A stretch of DNA of 17,156 bases from Labilithrix sp. Its GTDB lineage: Bacteria; Myxococcota; Polyangia; Polyangiales; Polyangiaceae. The stretch is from contig JAQBQL010000273.1 of NCBI GenBank assembly GCA_028287035.1, positions 1 to 17,156 on the forward strand, given 5' to 3'. Made by a program: the position numbers and the translations under genes. Positions 1 to 9,700 of the stretch are shown one piece after another (the stretch's first letter is position 1; every line of letters begins with the position of its first letter). The notes below the pieces were generated by a model. That model saw nothing but the letters and a program-made list of their open reading frames with translations, did no database searches and was not told the origin of the DNA.

Positions 1-1195
1 CGGCATCGGCCGCGCGCCGGGCCGCCGCCCCGAGCTCGGACAGGCCGCCGCTCGCGACGCGCGCCGCGTCCGTCGCGTCGGGCGGGAGGAGCCGCGTCTC
101 GAGCCACGGGACGTCCGCGCGCAGCGCCGCGAGCCGCGCGACGTCGAGCAGCACGCGCGGGTCCTTCTCGCCGAGCGCGCTCGCCTTGTCGAAGCTCTCC
201 TTCGCCAGATCGAGGTTGCCGTCGGCGAGCGCCTTCTCGCCGGCCCCCAGCAGCGTGCCGACCCGCGGATCGACCGGCGCGACGGTGGCGACGGGCCGCG
301 TCAGCGAAGGGCCGAGATGATCCTTCGCCCACAAGACGCCCACGATCGCGACGCCCACGAGGAGCGTCACGCCGATGATCGTGCCGCCGACCGGACGACG
401 CCGGAGCGAGCTCGGCGGAGCCGAGGCGACCGAGGGCCGGAGGTGCTCGCCGAGCGCCACGTGCGCCACGTGCGCCACGTGCGCCACGTCATCGACGCGA
501 GGCTCTTCGGGAAGCATCGCCGGCGGCATCCGCGAGGCGAGCTGGGACGGCTTTGCAAGCGGCTCGGGGGCGTCGGGCGGCAGCATCGCCCCCGGGCGCG
601 ACGCGGGCGAGAGCGAAGGCATCTCCGGGGCGAGCGAAGGCACGTCCGGCGGCGGCGGCTCCGGGGCGACCGCCGTGAGCGGCTCCGCGACGGGCACGTC
701 CGGCGGGACCGGAGGCGACGCGAGCGCCGCCGGCAGATCGTGCGAGACCGCCGGGCTCACCGACGGAACGGCGGCGGCAGGCGGCGGGAAGTCGGGCATC
801 GTGCCGGTGCGCTGCGGCGGGGGACCGAGCGACGCCGGGGCCGCGCCAGGGGGAGGCGGCGGTCGTGACGATCGCGCGTCCCGCTGCTCGAAGAAGGGCG
901 CAAGCTCCGGGATCTGCCCGATGGGCTTCTCCTCGAGGCCGCCGCGCGACAGGAGATCGTTCCGGCCCACGGCGCGCGTGTGGATTGCGCGCTGGAGCTC
1001 GCGGAGCGACGTGAACACGAGCGTCTTGCCGCCCGCGGTCGCCACGTTCCAGAAGTCCTCGGTGAAGTCGCCGTCGCTCCGCCGGATCTTGAACTTGTGC
1101 CCGCAGGTCGTGCACTTCACCGTCGTGCCGCGACCGCTCACGAGCGCGTCGTCGAACTCGTACTCGGTGCTGCAGCGCTCACATCTGACGTCCAT
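1..1195 (-). CDS. Zinc-ribbon / GYF-like / single-pass membrane protein (C-terminus beyond window)
   Basis: Reads 398 codons from ATG at 1195 to the left edge without a stop; the C-terminus is missing. Residues 5-31 form an MJ0042-type zinc ribbon (C5-x2-C8 and C28-x2-C31). Residues about 48-103 (from DFWNVATAGGKTLVFTSL to PELAPFFEQ) resemble the GYF-like domain that often follows such ribbons in myxobacterial proteins. A Pro/Ala-rich linker (about 110-265) follows, then one hydrophobic segment (about 270-289, GGTIIGVTLLVGVAIVGVLW). The part after it is helical with A/L spacing (GEKALADGNLDLAKESFDKA) like a TPR. Inferred topology: zinc ribbon and linker in the cytoplasm, TPR-like part outside the membrane. 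The linker contains an Ala-His-Val tandem from a 9-bp repeat. The gene is divergent from the lipoprotein gene. Its exact role is not recognised; related architectures occur in gliding and signalling proteins, but I would not assign one. Confidence 0.88.
   Translation of the reverse strand, partial: MDVRCERCSTEYEFDDALVSGRGTTVKCTTCGHKFKIRRSDGDFTEDFWNVATAGGKTLVFTSLRELQRAIHTRAVGRNDLLSRGGLEEKPIGQIPELAPFFEQRDARSSRPPPPPGAAPASLGPPPQRTGTMPDFPPPAAAVPSVSPAVSHDLPAALASPPVPPDVPVAEPLTAVAPEPPPPDVPSLAPEMPSLSPASRPGAMLPPDAPEPLAKPSQLASRMPPAMLPEEPRVDDVAHVAHVAHVALGEHLRPSVASAPPSSLRRRPVGGTIIGVTLLVGVAIVGVLWAKDHLGPSLTRPVATVAPVDPRVGTLLGAGEKALADGNLDLAKESFDKASALGEKDPRVLLDVARLAALRADVPWLETRLLPPDATDAARVASGGLSELGAAARRAADA
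454..489. repeat. Four perfect 9-bp tandem repeats inside a coding linker
   Basis: The unit gcgccacgt occurs four times end to end with no mismatch. Read in the minus-strand gene it encodes repeated Ala-His-Val at residues about 236-247 of the proline-rich linker. The unit is a multiple of three, so copy-number change would alter linker length without shifting the frame. Confidence 0.95.
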
Positions 1196-1217
1196 TTCGT
1201 CAGGCCGCCCTCGGGCC

Positions 1218-1226
1218 AGGCTACCA
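1218..1226 (-). promoter_or_regulatory. Extended -10 element for the zinc-ribbon membrane protein gene
   Basis: Read on the minus strand, TGGTAGCCT fits an extended -10 (TGnTAnnnT). Twenty-two nt separate it from the ATG at 1195, leaving a short leader of about 15 nt that contains a weak purine-rich stretch (GAGGGCGG). No convincing -35 is visible. The same 9-mer lies before the giant TPR gene. Confidence 0.5.
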
Positions 1227-1341
1227 CGGCCTTTGCGGCGGGGTCCCACGACGTTGCGTCCACAACCGCCGTGAACCACCGGCCACACCCCTTCCCGGCG
1301 CCCCCGCGATTCGCCGGCTTTTCACGGTCGAACGACGGCGC

Positions 1342-1369
1342 TTGTGCGGGGCATGACGGTTGCTACCCT
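1342..1369 (+). promoter_or_regulatory. Candidate promoter of the Cys-rich lipoprotein gene
   Basis: TTGTGC (1342-1347), a 16-nt spacer and TACCCT (1364-1369) preceded by TGC give a sigma-70-like promoter with an extended -10. The start codon at 1419 is 49 nt downstream, so this gene has a leader, unlike several others in the window. The same TTGTGC hexamer is the best -35 before the TPR gene. Confidence 0.5.
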
Positions 1370-1418
1370 TCGGCGAGGCTCGGCTCGACGCTCCGCCAGA
1401 CGAGGACCACAGGCCCCC

Positions 1419-2474
1419 ATGTTGATGAAGCACGTCTTTTCCTTCGCATTTCTGGGTCTGAGCGCCGCCGCGCTCGCCGGCTGCCCGATCTACTCGGACG
1501 ACGCCCACTCCAACCGCGTCTGCGTGGGCAGCGACTGTTACAGCTGCCCGGACGACTACGTCTCGGACAGCTGCTACGGCTACTCCTGTTACGGCGACTC
1601 AGATTGCCCCTCCGGCTACAGCTGCGGGAGCAACAGCAAGTGCCAGTACACGGGCGGCAAGCCCCCGCCTCCGACCGGCGGCACCTCCTGCACCGTCCCC
1701 ACCGACTGTCCCGTGGGCGCGACGTGCGGCTCCGACAACACGTGCCACACCGGCGACTGCTCGACGGCGGGCTGCCCCTCCGCATACGTCTGCAAGCTGA
1801 CCAACGGCTCGCCCTCGTGCCAGGCGGCCTCCGGCGGCGGCTCCACCTCCACGTGCTCGAAGGACGCGGACTGCTCGACCCCGGGCGCGAAGTGCCTCAG
1901 CGGGACGTGCGTGAACGCTCCCGACCAGTGCGCGGACGGCACGCAGTGCGCGGCCGGCTCCCAGTGCGTGGGCGGCGAGTGCACGCCCTCGTGCAGCAGC
2001 ACGAAGGCCTGCCCGACCGGGTACACGTGCGACGAGGCGAAGGGCGTCTGCACCGGTAACCCGACCACGTGCACGAGCTCGAGCCAGTGCAGCGGCGGCA
2101 CGGTCTGCGTCCAGCAGCACTGCGTCGACTCCTGCGGCCCCGGCTCCACGTGCCCGAGCGGCCTCGTGTGCGTCGACGGCGGCTGCACCCCCGACGAGAA
2201 GCCGGTCTTCACGTGTGCGACCGACGGCGTCCAGGACAAGTGCCAGGCCGGAAGCCTCTGCCTCCGCCACAGCTGCTACATCTCGTGCGACCCGCAGGTC
2301 ACGGACGCGTGCAAGAGCGCGGACAACTTCAACGTCTGCAAGACGGTGACGACCTCCTCCGGTGACCATTCGGTGTGCGGCTCGAGCTCGAACCTCGGCA
2401 CCGAGTGCGACCCCACGCAGGGCAAGACCTGCCCGACCGCCGGCGCCGTGTGCATCGACGGCTACTGCAAGTAG
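1419..2474 (+). CDS. Cys-rich modular lipoprotein
   Basis: 351 residues from ATG at 1419 (a second in-frame ATG is at 1425). The N-terminus MLMKHVFSFAFLGLSAAALAGC is a lipoprotein signal peptide with lipobox LAGC, so Cys22 would be lipidated after cleavage; an outer-membrane or surface location is inferred. The mature part has about 48 further cysteines. Residues 146-256 hold five consecutive modules close to C-x5-C-x5-C-x4-C (for example CADGTQCAAGSQCVGGEC), with looser related modules on both sides. Linkers are Gly/Ser/Pro-rich (GGKPPPPTGG). Cys-dense proteins of this kind, sometimes matched to the Dickkopf-type Cys-rich domain, are frequent in myxobacteria; their ligands are mostly unknown. 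A longer in-frame start at 1344 would put an Arg-rich stretch before the signal peptide and is rejected. The gene is monocistronic, with its own promoter and terminator. Confidence 0.9.
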   Translation: MLMKHVFSFAFLGLSAAALAGCPIYSDDAHSNRVCVGSDCYSCPDDYVSDSCYGYSCYGDSDCPSGYSCGSNSKCQYTGGKPPPPTGGTSCTVPTDCPVGATCGSDNTCHTGDCSTAGCPSAYVCKLTNGSPSCQAASGGGSTSTCSKDADCSTPGAKCLSGTCVNAPDQCADGTQCAAGSQCVGGECTPSCSSTKACPTGYTCDEAKGVCTGNPTTCTSSSQCSGGTVCVQQHCVDSCGPGSTCPSGLVCVDGGCTPDEKPVFTCATDGVQDKCQAGSLCLRHSCYISCDPQVTDACKSADNFNVCKTVTTSSGDHSVCGSSSNLGTECDPTQGKTCPTAGAVCIDGYCK

Positions 2475-2496
2475 GCGCTCCGAGCGTCTGAACCGA

Positions 2497-2533
2497 GGCC
2501 CGGGAGCGCAACGCTCTCGGGCCTTTTTTCTTT
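2497..2533 (+). terminator. Intrinsic terminator after the lipoprotein gene
   Basis: A 12-bp stem (2497-2508 with 2512-2523) with a 3-nt loop is followed at once by six T. The only non-Watson-Crick position is a G-T, which forms a G-U wobble in plus-strand RNA, so the structure fits the plus-strand gene. It lies 22 nt after the stop codon. Confidence 0.92.
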
Positions 2534-2562
2534 CGTGCGGCGCCCGGGCAGCGCCGCCGCCT

Positions 2563-3390
2563 TCAGCTCCGGCGGCGGCCGCTCACCACGCCGACGTGCA
2601 GCGTGAGCTCGAACGTGCCCTCGCTCCAGTACTTGTCGATGGCATCGCGCACGTAGGTGAGCGGGCGCTCGTCGGTGAGCCCGAGGCTCGCGCGGAGCTC
2701 GGGAAGCCAGAGGAGCCGCGCCGCGGGATCCTCGAGCAGCGCGCGGCCGCTCGCGAAGCGCAGCGACCTCGGCAGCGTGTCGACGACGACGTGGTCGAAC
2801 CCCGCGGTCTCGAGCTCCTTCCGCAGCGTCTCCTCGGTGGGCCGGAGCTGGGTCATGGTCTCGACGGCCATCATCAGATCGTTGAGCTCGTGCTTCAGCG
2901 CGCACTCGCGCAGGAGGTCGGCGACCTCGGCGAAGGAGCCGCGCAGGGGCATCGCGACGAGCGCCTGACCGCGTGGCGCGACGATGCGCGCGAGCTCGTC
3001 GAGGACGGCGCGGCGGTCGAGCGGGGCCGATGCGGGGTGAATCGCGAACCCGTGCGAGAACGCGGCTTCCGGAAACGGCGTCACGTGGCCCTCGACGACG
3101 CGGTAGTCGGCGACGAAGCCGGGCTGCGCCTCGACCTTCGCGCGCGCGAGCTCGATGGCGGGCTCTGACTCGTCGCAGCCGTAGACGTGCGCGTCGGGGA
3201 GCGGCCCGTGGAGCAGCCGGTCCGGGTAGCCGGTCCGGCACTGCAGGTGCACGACGCGGGCATCCCGTGCGGGCACGATCATCTCGACGAGCTGCTCCGC
3301 GAAGAGCGAGAGGTAGCTCGGGACGACCGAGGTCTCGAAGATGGCAGCGTCCTCCGGGCCGAGCAGGCGCCCCGCGGACGCGGCCTTCAT
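2563..3390 (-). CDS. Methyltransferase-like protein with degenerate SAM motif
   Basis: 275 residues from ATG at 3390. The fold order resembles a class I SAM-dependent methyltransferase: strand 1 with a glycine-loop-like VVHLQCRTGYP (46-56), strand 2 ending in the acidic YGCDES (D73), then EGHVTPFPEAAFSHGFAIH in the place of motifs II/III, and a helical C-terminal region. Motif I is unusual: the normal (D/E)xGxGxG is replaced by HLQCRTG, so cofactor binding is uncertain. The region after motif III (MPLRGSFAEVADLLRECAL) matches the lid/insert of small-molecule methyltransferases in general character only. The start codon overlaps the stop of the HEAT-repeat gene in an ATGA arrangement, which supports both starts and implies translational coupling. 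Substrate unknown. The alternative is a non-catalytic methyltransferase-fold partner of the HEAT protein. Confidence 0.85.
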   Translation of the reverse strand: MKAASAGRLLGPEDAAIFETSVVPSYLSLFAEQLVEMIVPARDARVVHLQCRTGYPDRLLHGPLPDAHVYGCDESEPAIELARAKVEAQPGFVADYRVVEGHVTPFPEAAFSHGFAIHPASAPLDRRAVLDELARIVAPRGQALVAMPLRGSFAEVADLLRECALKHELNDLMMAVETMTQLRPTEETLRKELETAGFDHVVVDTLPRSLRFASGRALLEDPAARLLWLPELRASLGLTDERPLTYVRDAIDKYWSEGTFELTLHVGVVSGRRRS

Positions 3391-4130
3391 CGGCCCTTCT
3401 TGGGAGCGCCGCTCTTGCCGCCGCCGCCCTTGCCAGGACCGCCGCCCTTGCCGCCGCCGCCGCCGCCCTGGGCCGCCTGCTGGGCGCTGCCCGCGAGCTC
3501 CTCGAGGATCTCGCGCGCCTCGTAGGCGAGGTCGCCGAGCGCGACGCGCTCGCCCTCGCCGTCCTCCTCGTCGAGCTGCACCTGCCGCGCGTCCTTCTCG
3601 AGCGGGATGAGGAGCGGAATCGCCGCGGGATCGCCGAGCTCGGCGAGCGCCTCGATCGCGGCCGCGACCGCCTCCGGGTCCGCGTGCTTCAGGAAGCGGC
3701 CGAGGAGCTTCACGCATCCCGGCTCGCCGACCTCGGCGAGGAGGAACGGCAGCTCGGTCAGGGCCGGGCTGCCCTTGGGCAGGCGGTCGGTCGCGCGCTC
3801 GATGCCGAGCGCGACCTCCTTGAAGCGATCGAACGCGAGGCCCTCGAGCGATTCGCCGGCGTAGACCCGCGCCTCCGCCGAGTCGCTGCCGAGGATGTCG
3901 ATCAGGAGATCGATGGGCTCGGGCCCCTCGAGGTCGCCGAGGAGCGCCGCGATGCGCGCCAGCCGGAGCGACGCCTCGTCGCCCTCGCCGCCGGGGAGCG
4001 CGGCCTTCGTGGTCTCGCGCAGCTCCTTGATGAGCTCGGACGGGTCGCTCTCGATGAGGGCGGCGTGGAGGCCGCGCGCGGTGCGCTCGGCGTCGAAGAG
4101 CGCGTTCAAGTTCTCTCGTACCTTCGCCAT
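3387..4130 (-). CDS. HEAT-repeat protein with Gly/Lys-rich tail
   Basis: 247 residues from ATG at 4130. The body consists of paired helices typical of HEAT repeats: LRLARIAALLGDLEGPEPID, then ARVYAGESLEGLAF, LTELPFLLAEVGEPGCVKLL and AAAIEALAELGDPAAIPLLI. The last two carry the characteristic (G)DPxAIPxL turn. An acidic stretch (LDEEDGEGE) precedes the last helix pair. The C-terminal 26 residues (222-247) are almost only Gly and Lys, giving a flexible basic tail that could bind nucleic acid or membrane. HEAT proteins act as scaffolds or protein-interaction platforms; no enzyme function is visible. The gene is first in a two-gene operon with the methyltransferase-like protein (4-nt overlap). 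The start is supported by a -10 element 8 nt upstream, so a leaderless mRNA is predicted. Longer upstream frames overlap the divergent M23 gene and are rejected. Confidence 0.88.
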   Translation of the reverse strand: MAKVRENLNALFDAERTARGLHAALIESDPSELIKELRETTKAALPGGEGDEASLRLARIAALLGDLEGPEPIDLLIDILGSDSAEARVYAGESLEGLAFDRFKEVALGIERATDRLPKGSPALTELPFLLAEVGEPGCVKLLGRFLKHADPEAVAAAIEALAELGDPAAIPLLIPLEKDARQVQLDEEDGEGERVALGDLAYEAREILEELAGSAQQAAQGGGGGGKGGGPGKGGGGKSGAPKKGR

Positions 4131-4138
4131 CGGGCGCT

Positions 4139-4147
4139 TACCTACCA
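4139..4147 (-). promoter_or_regulatory. Extended -10 for the HEAT/methyltransferase operon
   Basis: Read on the minus strand, TGGTAGGTA is followed by 8 nt and then the ATG at 4130. Transcription would start at or within a few bases of the ATG. No good -35 is visible; its expected place lies in the region also needed by the divergent M23 promoter. Confidence 0.5.
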
Positions 4148-4172
4148 CGAAACGGGAATGCAGGCCGTTCTC

Positions 4173-4181
4173 CGGTACTCT
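4173..4181 (+). promoter_or_regulatory. -10 element for the M23 peptidase gene
   Basis: CGGTACTCT, with -10 hexamer TACTCT at 4176-4181, is followed by 7 nt and then GTG at 4189. The spacing supports this GTG as the start and predicts a leaderless mRNA. The -35 is not recognisable. Confidence 0.42.
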
Positions 4182-4188
4182 CGTCCTC

Positions 4189-5019
4189 GTGCGCTTCGTC
4201 TGGGCCGCCGGAGCATCGCTCTTCTTCCTCGCCTTCGGCACGGGACGGCCGCTCGCGCCGGCCCGGATCGCGCTCGCCGCGCTGGCTCCGTCGGACCCGC
4301 TGACCGCCGGGGTCCTCGCGCCCGCCGGCTGCCCACCGGGCACCGCCCCCGACCACGACGCGTGCGTGCACCTGACTCGCGGCGCGACGGACGGAGCCTT
4401 CGCGCCCGCCATCCCCAACACGCATCACGAGCGGAGCGGCCGCCTCGCGCAGTACGACCAGATCCCGCGTCTGCCCGACCGTCCGGCCGACTACGACGCG
4501 TACCGCTACCCGGTTCCGCCCGGCCTTCCCGGCGGCCATCACGTCGTGAGCGGCTACGATCTCGACCGGCCGGACGAGGCGCAGCGGCGTGGCCGGACGC
4601 TGTCCCATGTCGGCCACGGCGGCGTGGATCTCCCGCAGACGAAGGGTACGCCGGTGAAGAACGTGGCCCTCGAGCACCAGGAGGGCGACGCCGAGGTGCT
4701 GTTCACGGGGCGCCTCTTCGGCACCACCGTCCTCGCGCGTCACTCGCTCCGCGAGGGCGGCCGGCTGCGTGACTACGTCGTTCTGTACGGGCACCTCGAT
4801 GCCATCGCGCCGGGCCTCGCGCCGGGAACGCTGCTGAAGGACGGCGACCTCGTGGGGGCGGTCGGCGACACCGGCTCCCCGGAGCTCGTGCATCTCCACT
4901 ACGAGGTGCGCCGCGTCCGCGAGGACGTGGACCTCGCGCGGACCCCCGCCGGCGCGCCGCTCATCGCCGAGAGCGTCAGCGTCGTGTGCGACCCGCGGAA
5001 CGTGCTGCCGCTGAAGTAG
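4189..5019 (+). CDS. M23 family metallopeptidase, exported
   Basis: 276 residues from GTG at 4189. The N-terminus VRFVWAAGASLFFLAF is a likely signal peptide. A small Cys pair motif (CPPGTAPDHDACVHL) comes before the catalytic region. The LytM/M23 core is complete: HGGVD supplies zinc ligands H143 and D147, GHLD supplies H202, and HLHYEV supplies H235 and H237. Glycine-rich strand elements (KGTPV, LVGAVGDTGSP) lie in the expected places. The family cleaves peptide cross-links of peptidoglycan, typically in the periplasm. The insertion between the first and second motifs is longer than in minimal LytM domains (about 55 residues). The in-frame region upstream to 3895 is antisense to the HEAT gene and rejected. 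The gene is divergent from the HEAT operon, with 58 bp between the starts. The kinase gene follows 140 nt downstream. Confidence 0.92.
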   Translation: MRFVWAAGASLFFLAFGTGRPLAPARIALAALAPSDPLTAGVLAPAGCPPGTAPDHDACVHLTRGATDGAFAPAIPNTHHERSGRLAQYDQIPRLPDRPADYDAYRYPVPPGLPGGHHVVSGYDLDRPDEAQRRGRTLSHVGHGGVDLPQTKGTPVKNVALEHQEGDAEVLFTGRLFGTTVLARHSLREGGRLRDYVVLYGHLDAIAPGLAPGTLLKDGDLVGAVGDTGSPELVHLHYEVRRVREDVDLARTPAGAPLIAESVSVVCDPRNVLPLK

Positions 5020-5159
5020 GCGGGCCCGTCGCCGAGCGCGCGCCGGGGCCGATCGTGCGGCTTGCGCCCGGGCCCGAGGTGGCCGACGATTGCTCCCAGC
5101 TCGTGTCCCTTCCTTCCGCCGCCCGCCAGGACGACACGGTTCCCGCCGAGCCGAAGGCC

Positions 5160-6677
<1,518 letters not shown>

Positions 6678-6746
6678 GCCCACGGGGTCCGATCGGAGAC
6701 GCGACGGAAATCTCGTGACAGATCGCGGGGCTCCCTGCCCTTGCGA

Positions 6747-6776
6747 TTGTGCCGGCGTCCCGGCCGGTGGTAGCCT
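6747..6776 (+). promoter_or_regulatory. Promoter of the giant TPR gene, predicted leaderless
   Basis: TTGTGC (6747-6752), an 18-nt spacer and TGGTAGCCT with hexamer TAGCCT at 6771-6776. Only 8 nt lie between the hexamer and the ATG at 6785, so the transcript should begin at the start codon. This argues against the longer in-frame start at 6749, which lies upstream of the -10. Confidence 0.58.
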
Positions 6777-6784
6777 CCGCCCGA

Positions 6785-9700
6785 ATGGACCGCGCCGAAA
6801 TCGACAGGCTGGTCCAGCGTCTCGTCGAGGATCCGCACGACGAAGAATCGCTGGCTTACGCACACCAAGCCGGTGAGCAGGACCCCAAGGCCTACGCCAT
6901 GCTCCTCGAGCGGGTAGGTACGGACACCCGTGATCCGGCCTATGCCGCGCACTGGTTGGCGGAGGCGGCGAACGTCTGGTCGACCACCCTCGGCGACGCG
7001 CACCGGGCGGCGCGGGTCCTGATGATGGCCATCGACAAGGACCCGACCGCGCAGGTCGCGGCCGAGCGGCTCGCCCAGCTCTATCGCGACAAGGGCGACA
7101 CGAAGGCGCTCGTCGCGCTGCTCGATCGCCGCGCGAAGGCGCTCGCGCCCCTCGCGGCGCAGACCCCCGAGCTGCGCGGCGAGCTCGCCGGCATGCACGA
7201 GGAGCTCGGACGCCTGTGGTCCGAGGCGCCGCTCTCGCAGCCGAAGAAGGCCATCGAGAGCTACAAGAAGGCCATCGAGCTCGACCCCACGAGCGCGTAC
7301 GCCATCTACAACGCTCGCGAGCTCTACAAGCAGCTCCAGGAGTGGCAGAACGCGATCCCGCTCTATGCCGCCGAGCTCGAGCTCGAGCAAGATCCGGGGC
7401 GCCGGGTCGGGCTTCTCCGTGACGAGGCAACGTCACGCAAGCTCGCCGGCGATCTTCCCGGCGCGACGCGCGCGCTCGCCAGCGCCCGCGAGATCGACGC
7501 GTCCGACCCGGCCCTCCAGCAGGAGTACGCGTCGAGCATCCTCGACCGCATCCAGGCCGGCGAGGCGGTCCCGCACGAGGAGCGCAACTACGCCGCCGAG
7601 CTCCTCGTCGCGCTCGCCGAGACGTACGAGGGCGAGCACGGCCTCGCCTACGCGGGCGCGGCGCTCGACATCGAGCCCGGCAACGATCGCGGCATCCAGC
7701 TGTTCGGGCACTACGCGCGGGCCCTCGGTCAGGAGACCGAGCTGCCCACGCGCTCGAGCGCCTATCTCGCGGCCAGTCCCGGCGGCGCCATGGTGAGCGA
7801 GGTCCGCGGCTGGGTCGGCGACGCCGGCGGCCACCTCGAGCTCGCCCGGTCGAGCGCGAACCCCCTCGAGGAGGGCGCGCCTTCGCAGGACGAGCCCGTC
7901 CCCGACGCACCGCGCACCGCGCAGGGCGTCGGCGGCCCGATGTCGAAGCCGCAGTCCTTCTCCTCGGCCATGCAGGGCAGCAAGCAGCCCTCCTTCTCGT
8001 CCTCCACGCAAGCTGCCGGCGGCAAGCGTCCGAGCTTCTCGCCCGGTCCGTCGGTCACGAGCTCCGGCGGCGCCGGCATGCTGGGCGGGGCACGCGCCGA
8101 CGTCGGCACGGCGGCGAGCGCCCTCGGCTCGATCGGCTCGTTCTCGAGCGCCACCAGCGCCGCGAGCGCGCGCGGCGCCTCGAGCCCGCCTCCGCCGCCC
8201 TCCGCGCTCCCCGACGACGAGCCCGAGATCGAGTCGTACCGCCGCGCCCCCACGATGACGCCCGAGAAGATGCAGGGCGTCCTCGACGCCGCGCAGATGC
8301 TCGCCGGCAAGGGCAAGAAGCCGGAGGCGTTCGCCAAGTACAAGGAGGTCCTCGAGAGCGATCCCGCGCATGCGGAGGCGCTCGGCTGGACCGAGGACTA
8401 CCTGCGCTCGAAGCGCGACTACGGGCAGCTCCGTGACGTGCTCCTCGCGAGCATCCGCGCGACGGCGAGCGTCCCCGCGCAGGCCGAGAGCCGCAAGGAA
8501 CGTCTCCGCGAGGTCGCGGGCCTGTGCGAAGGCAACCTCCGCGACGTGGACGGCGCGATCGCGGCGTGGCGTCAGCTGCTCGCGCTCGACCGCAAGGACG
8601 AGACGGCGCGCACCGCGCTCATGCGGCTCCTCGAGCGCTCGCAGCGCTGGGACGATCTCGCGAACCTGCTCGAGCAGGAAGCCACGATCGAGTCCGACGT
8701 CGACACGAAGGTGATGCTCGAGCGGAAGCTCGCGAAGCTCCAGGAGGACAAGCGGAAGGACCTCGTCGCGGCCGGCGAAGCGTGGGGCCGCATCTCGCGG
8801 CTCCTCAGCGACGACGACCAGGCCATCCTCACCGCCTCGCGCCTCTTCGAGCGCGGCGAGCGGCCGGACCTCGCGGCGCAGATCCTCTCCGAGGGCGCGC
8901 CGGCCATCGAGGATCCCGTCGCGCGCGGGCAGCTGATGCAGCGCCTCGCCGAGCTCTACGAGCAGCTCAACAACGGCCCGGCCGCCGGCGACTCGTACGC
9001 CGAGGCGGCCGAGGCCCTCCGCAACGGCAAGCTCTGGGAGGAGGCCGACCGGCTCTACTCCGCCGCCGAGGCGTGGGAGAAGGCCGCCAACGCCGCGTAC
9101 CAGCGCGGTCTCCTCACGGGTGATCTCAAGCAGCAGGCGATGTTCTTCGCGCGCGCCGCCGACTACCTCGTGAAGGCCGGCCGCGCCGAGGACGCGCTCG
9201 AGCGCCTCGAGGAGGCGACCGACCTCGACCCGCTCAACGACGACTACGCGAACCAGCTCGTGTCCCGCTACGACAGCGCGGACAACGTCGACAAGCTCGT
9301 CGCCTTCCTGACGAAGCGCGGCGATCGCCTGACCGACCGCAGCAAGCGCACCGCGATCCGCCGCGAGGCCGCGAACCTCGCGACGACGCGCCTCCAGGAC
9401 AAGGAGCTCTCGCGCGAGCTGTGGCTGAAGCTCCTCGAGGACGGCGACGACAAGGAGGCCCTCGAGCGCCTCATCGACGACGCGGTCGAGCGCGAGGACC
9501 ACACCGAGGCCGCGACGCTGCTGCGCCGGCTCGGCCAGAACACCGTCGACAAGGCAGAGAAGGCGCGCGTCGCGCTCCGCGAGGCCGAGCTCCTCGCCGA
9601 GGGCGTCGGCGACGTCGACACCGCCATCTCCCGCTACGAGATCATCCTCTCCGATCTCGACGCGACGTGCCGTCCGGCGCTCCAGGCGATCGCCGATCTG

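Noticed and set aside
454..489. Possible CRISPR-like repeat
   Set aside because: The units are 9 bp, directly adjacent and without spacers, and lie inside a coding linker.
375..1274. Plus-strand frame opposite the zinc-ribbon protein gene
   Set aside because: The minus strand gives a zinc ribbon, linker and membrane segment in one frame; the plus frame is low-complexity Gly/Ser without a domain.
6721..6784. Possible sigma-54 promoter before the TPR gene
   Set aside because: A GG and a TTGC are present, but the distance between GG and GC is 12 instead of 10 nt; the extended -10 explains the site better.
6749..6784. Longer start of the TPR protein at 6749
   Set aside because: It lies upstream of the predicted -10 element and adds residues without similarity to the TPR body.
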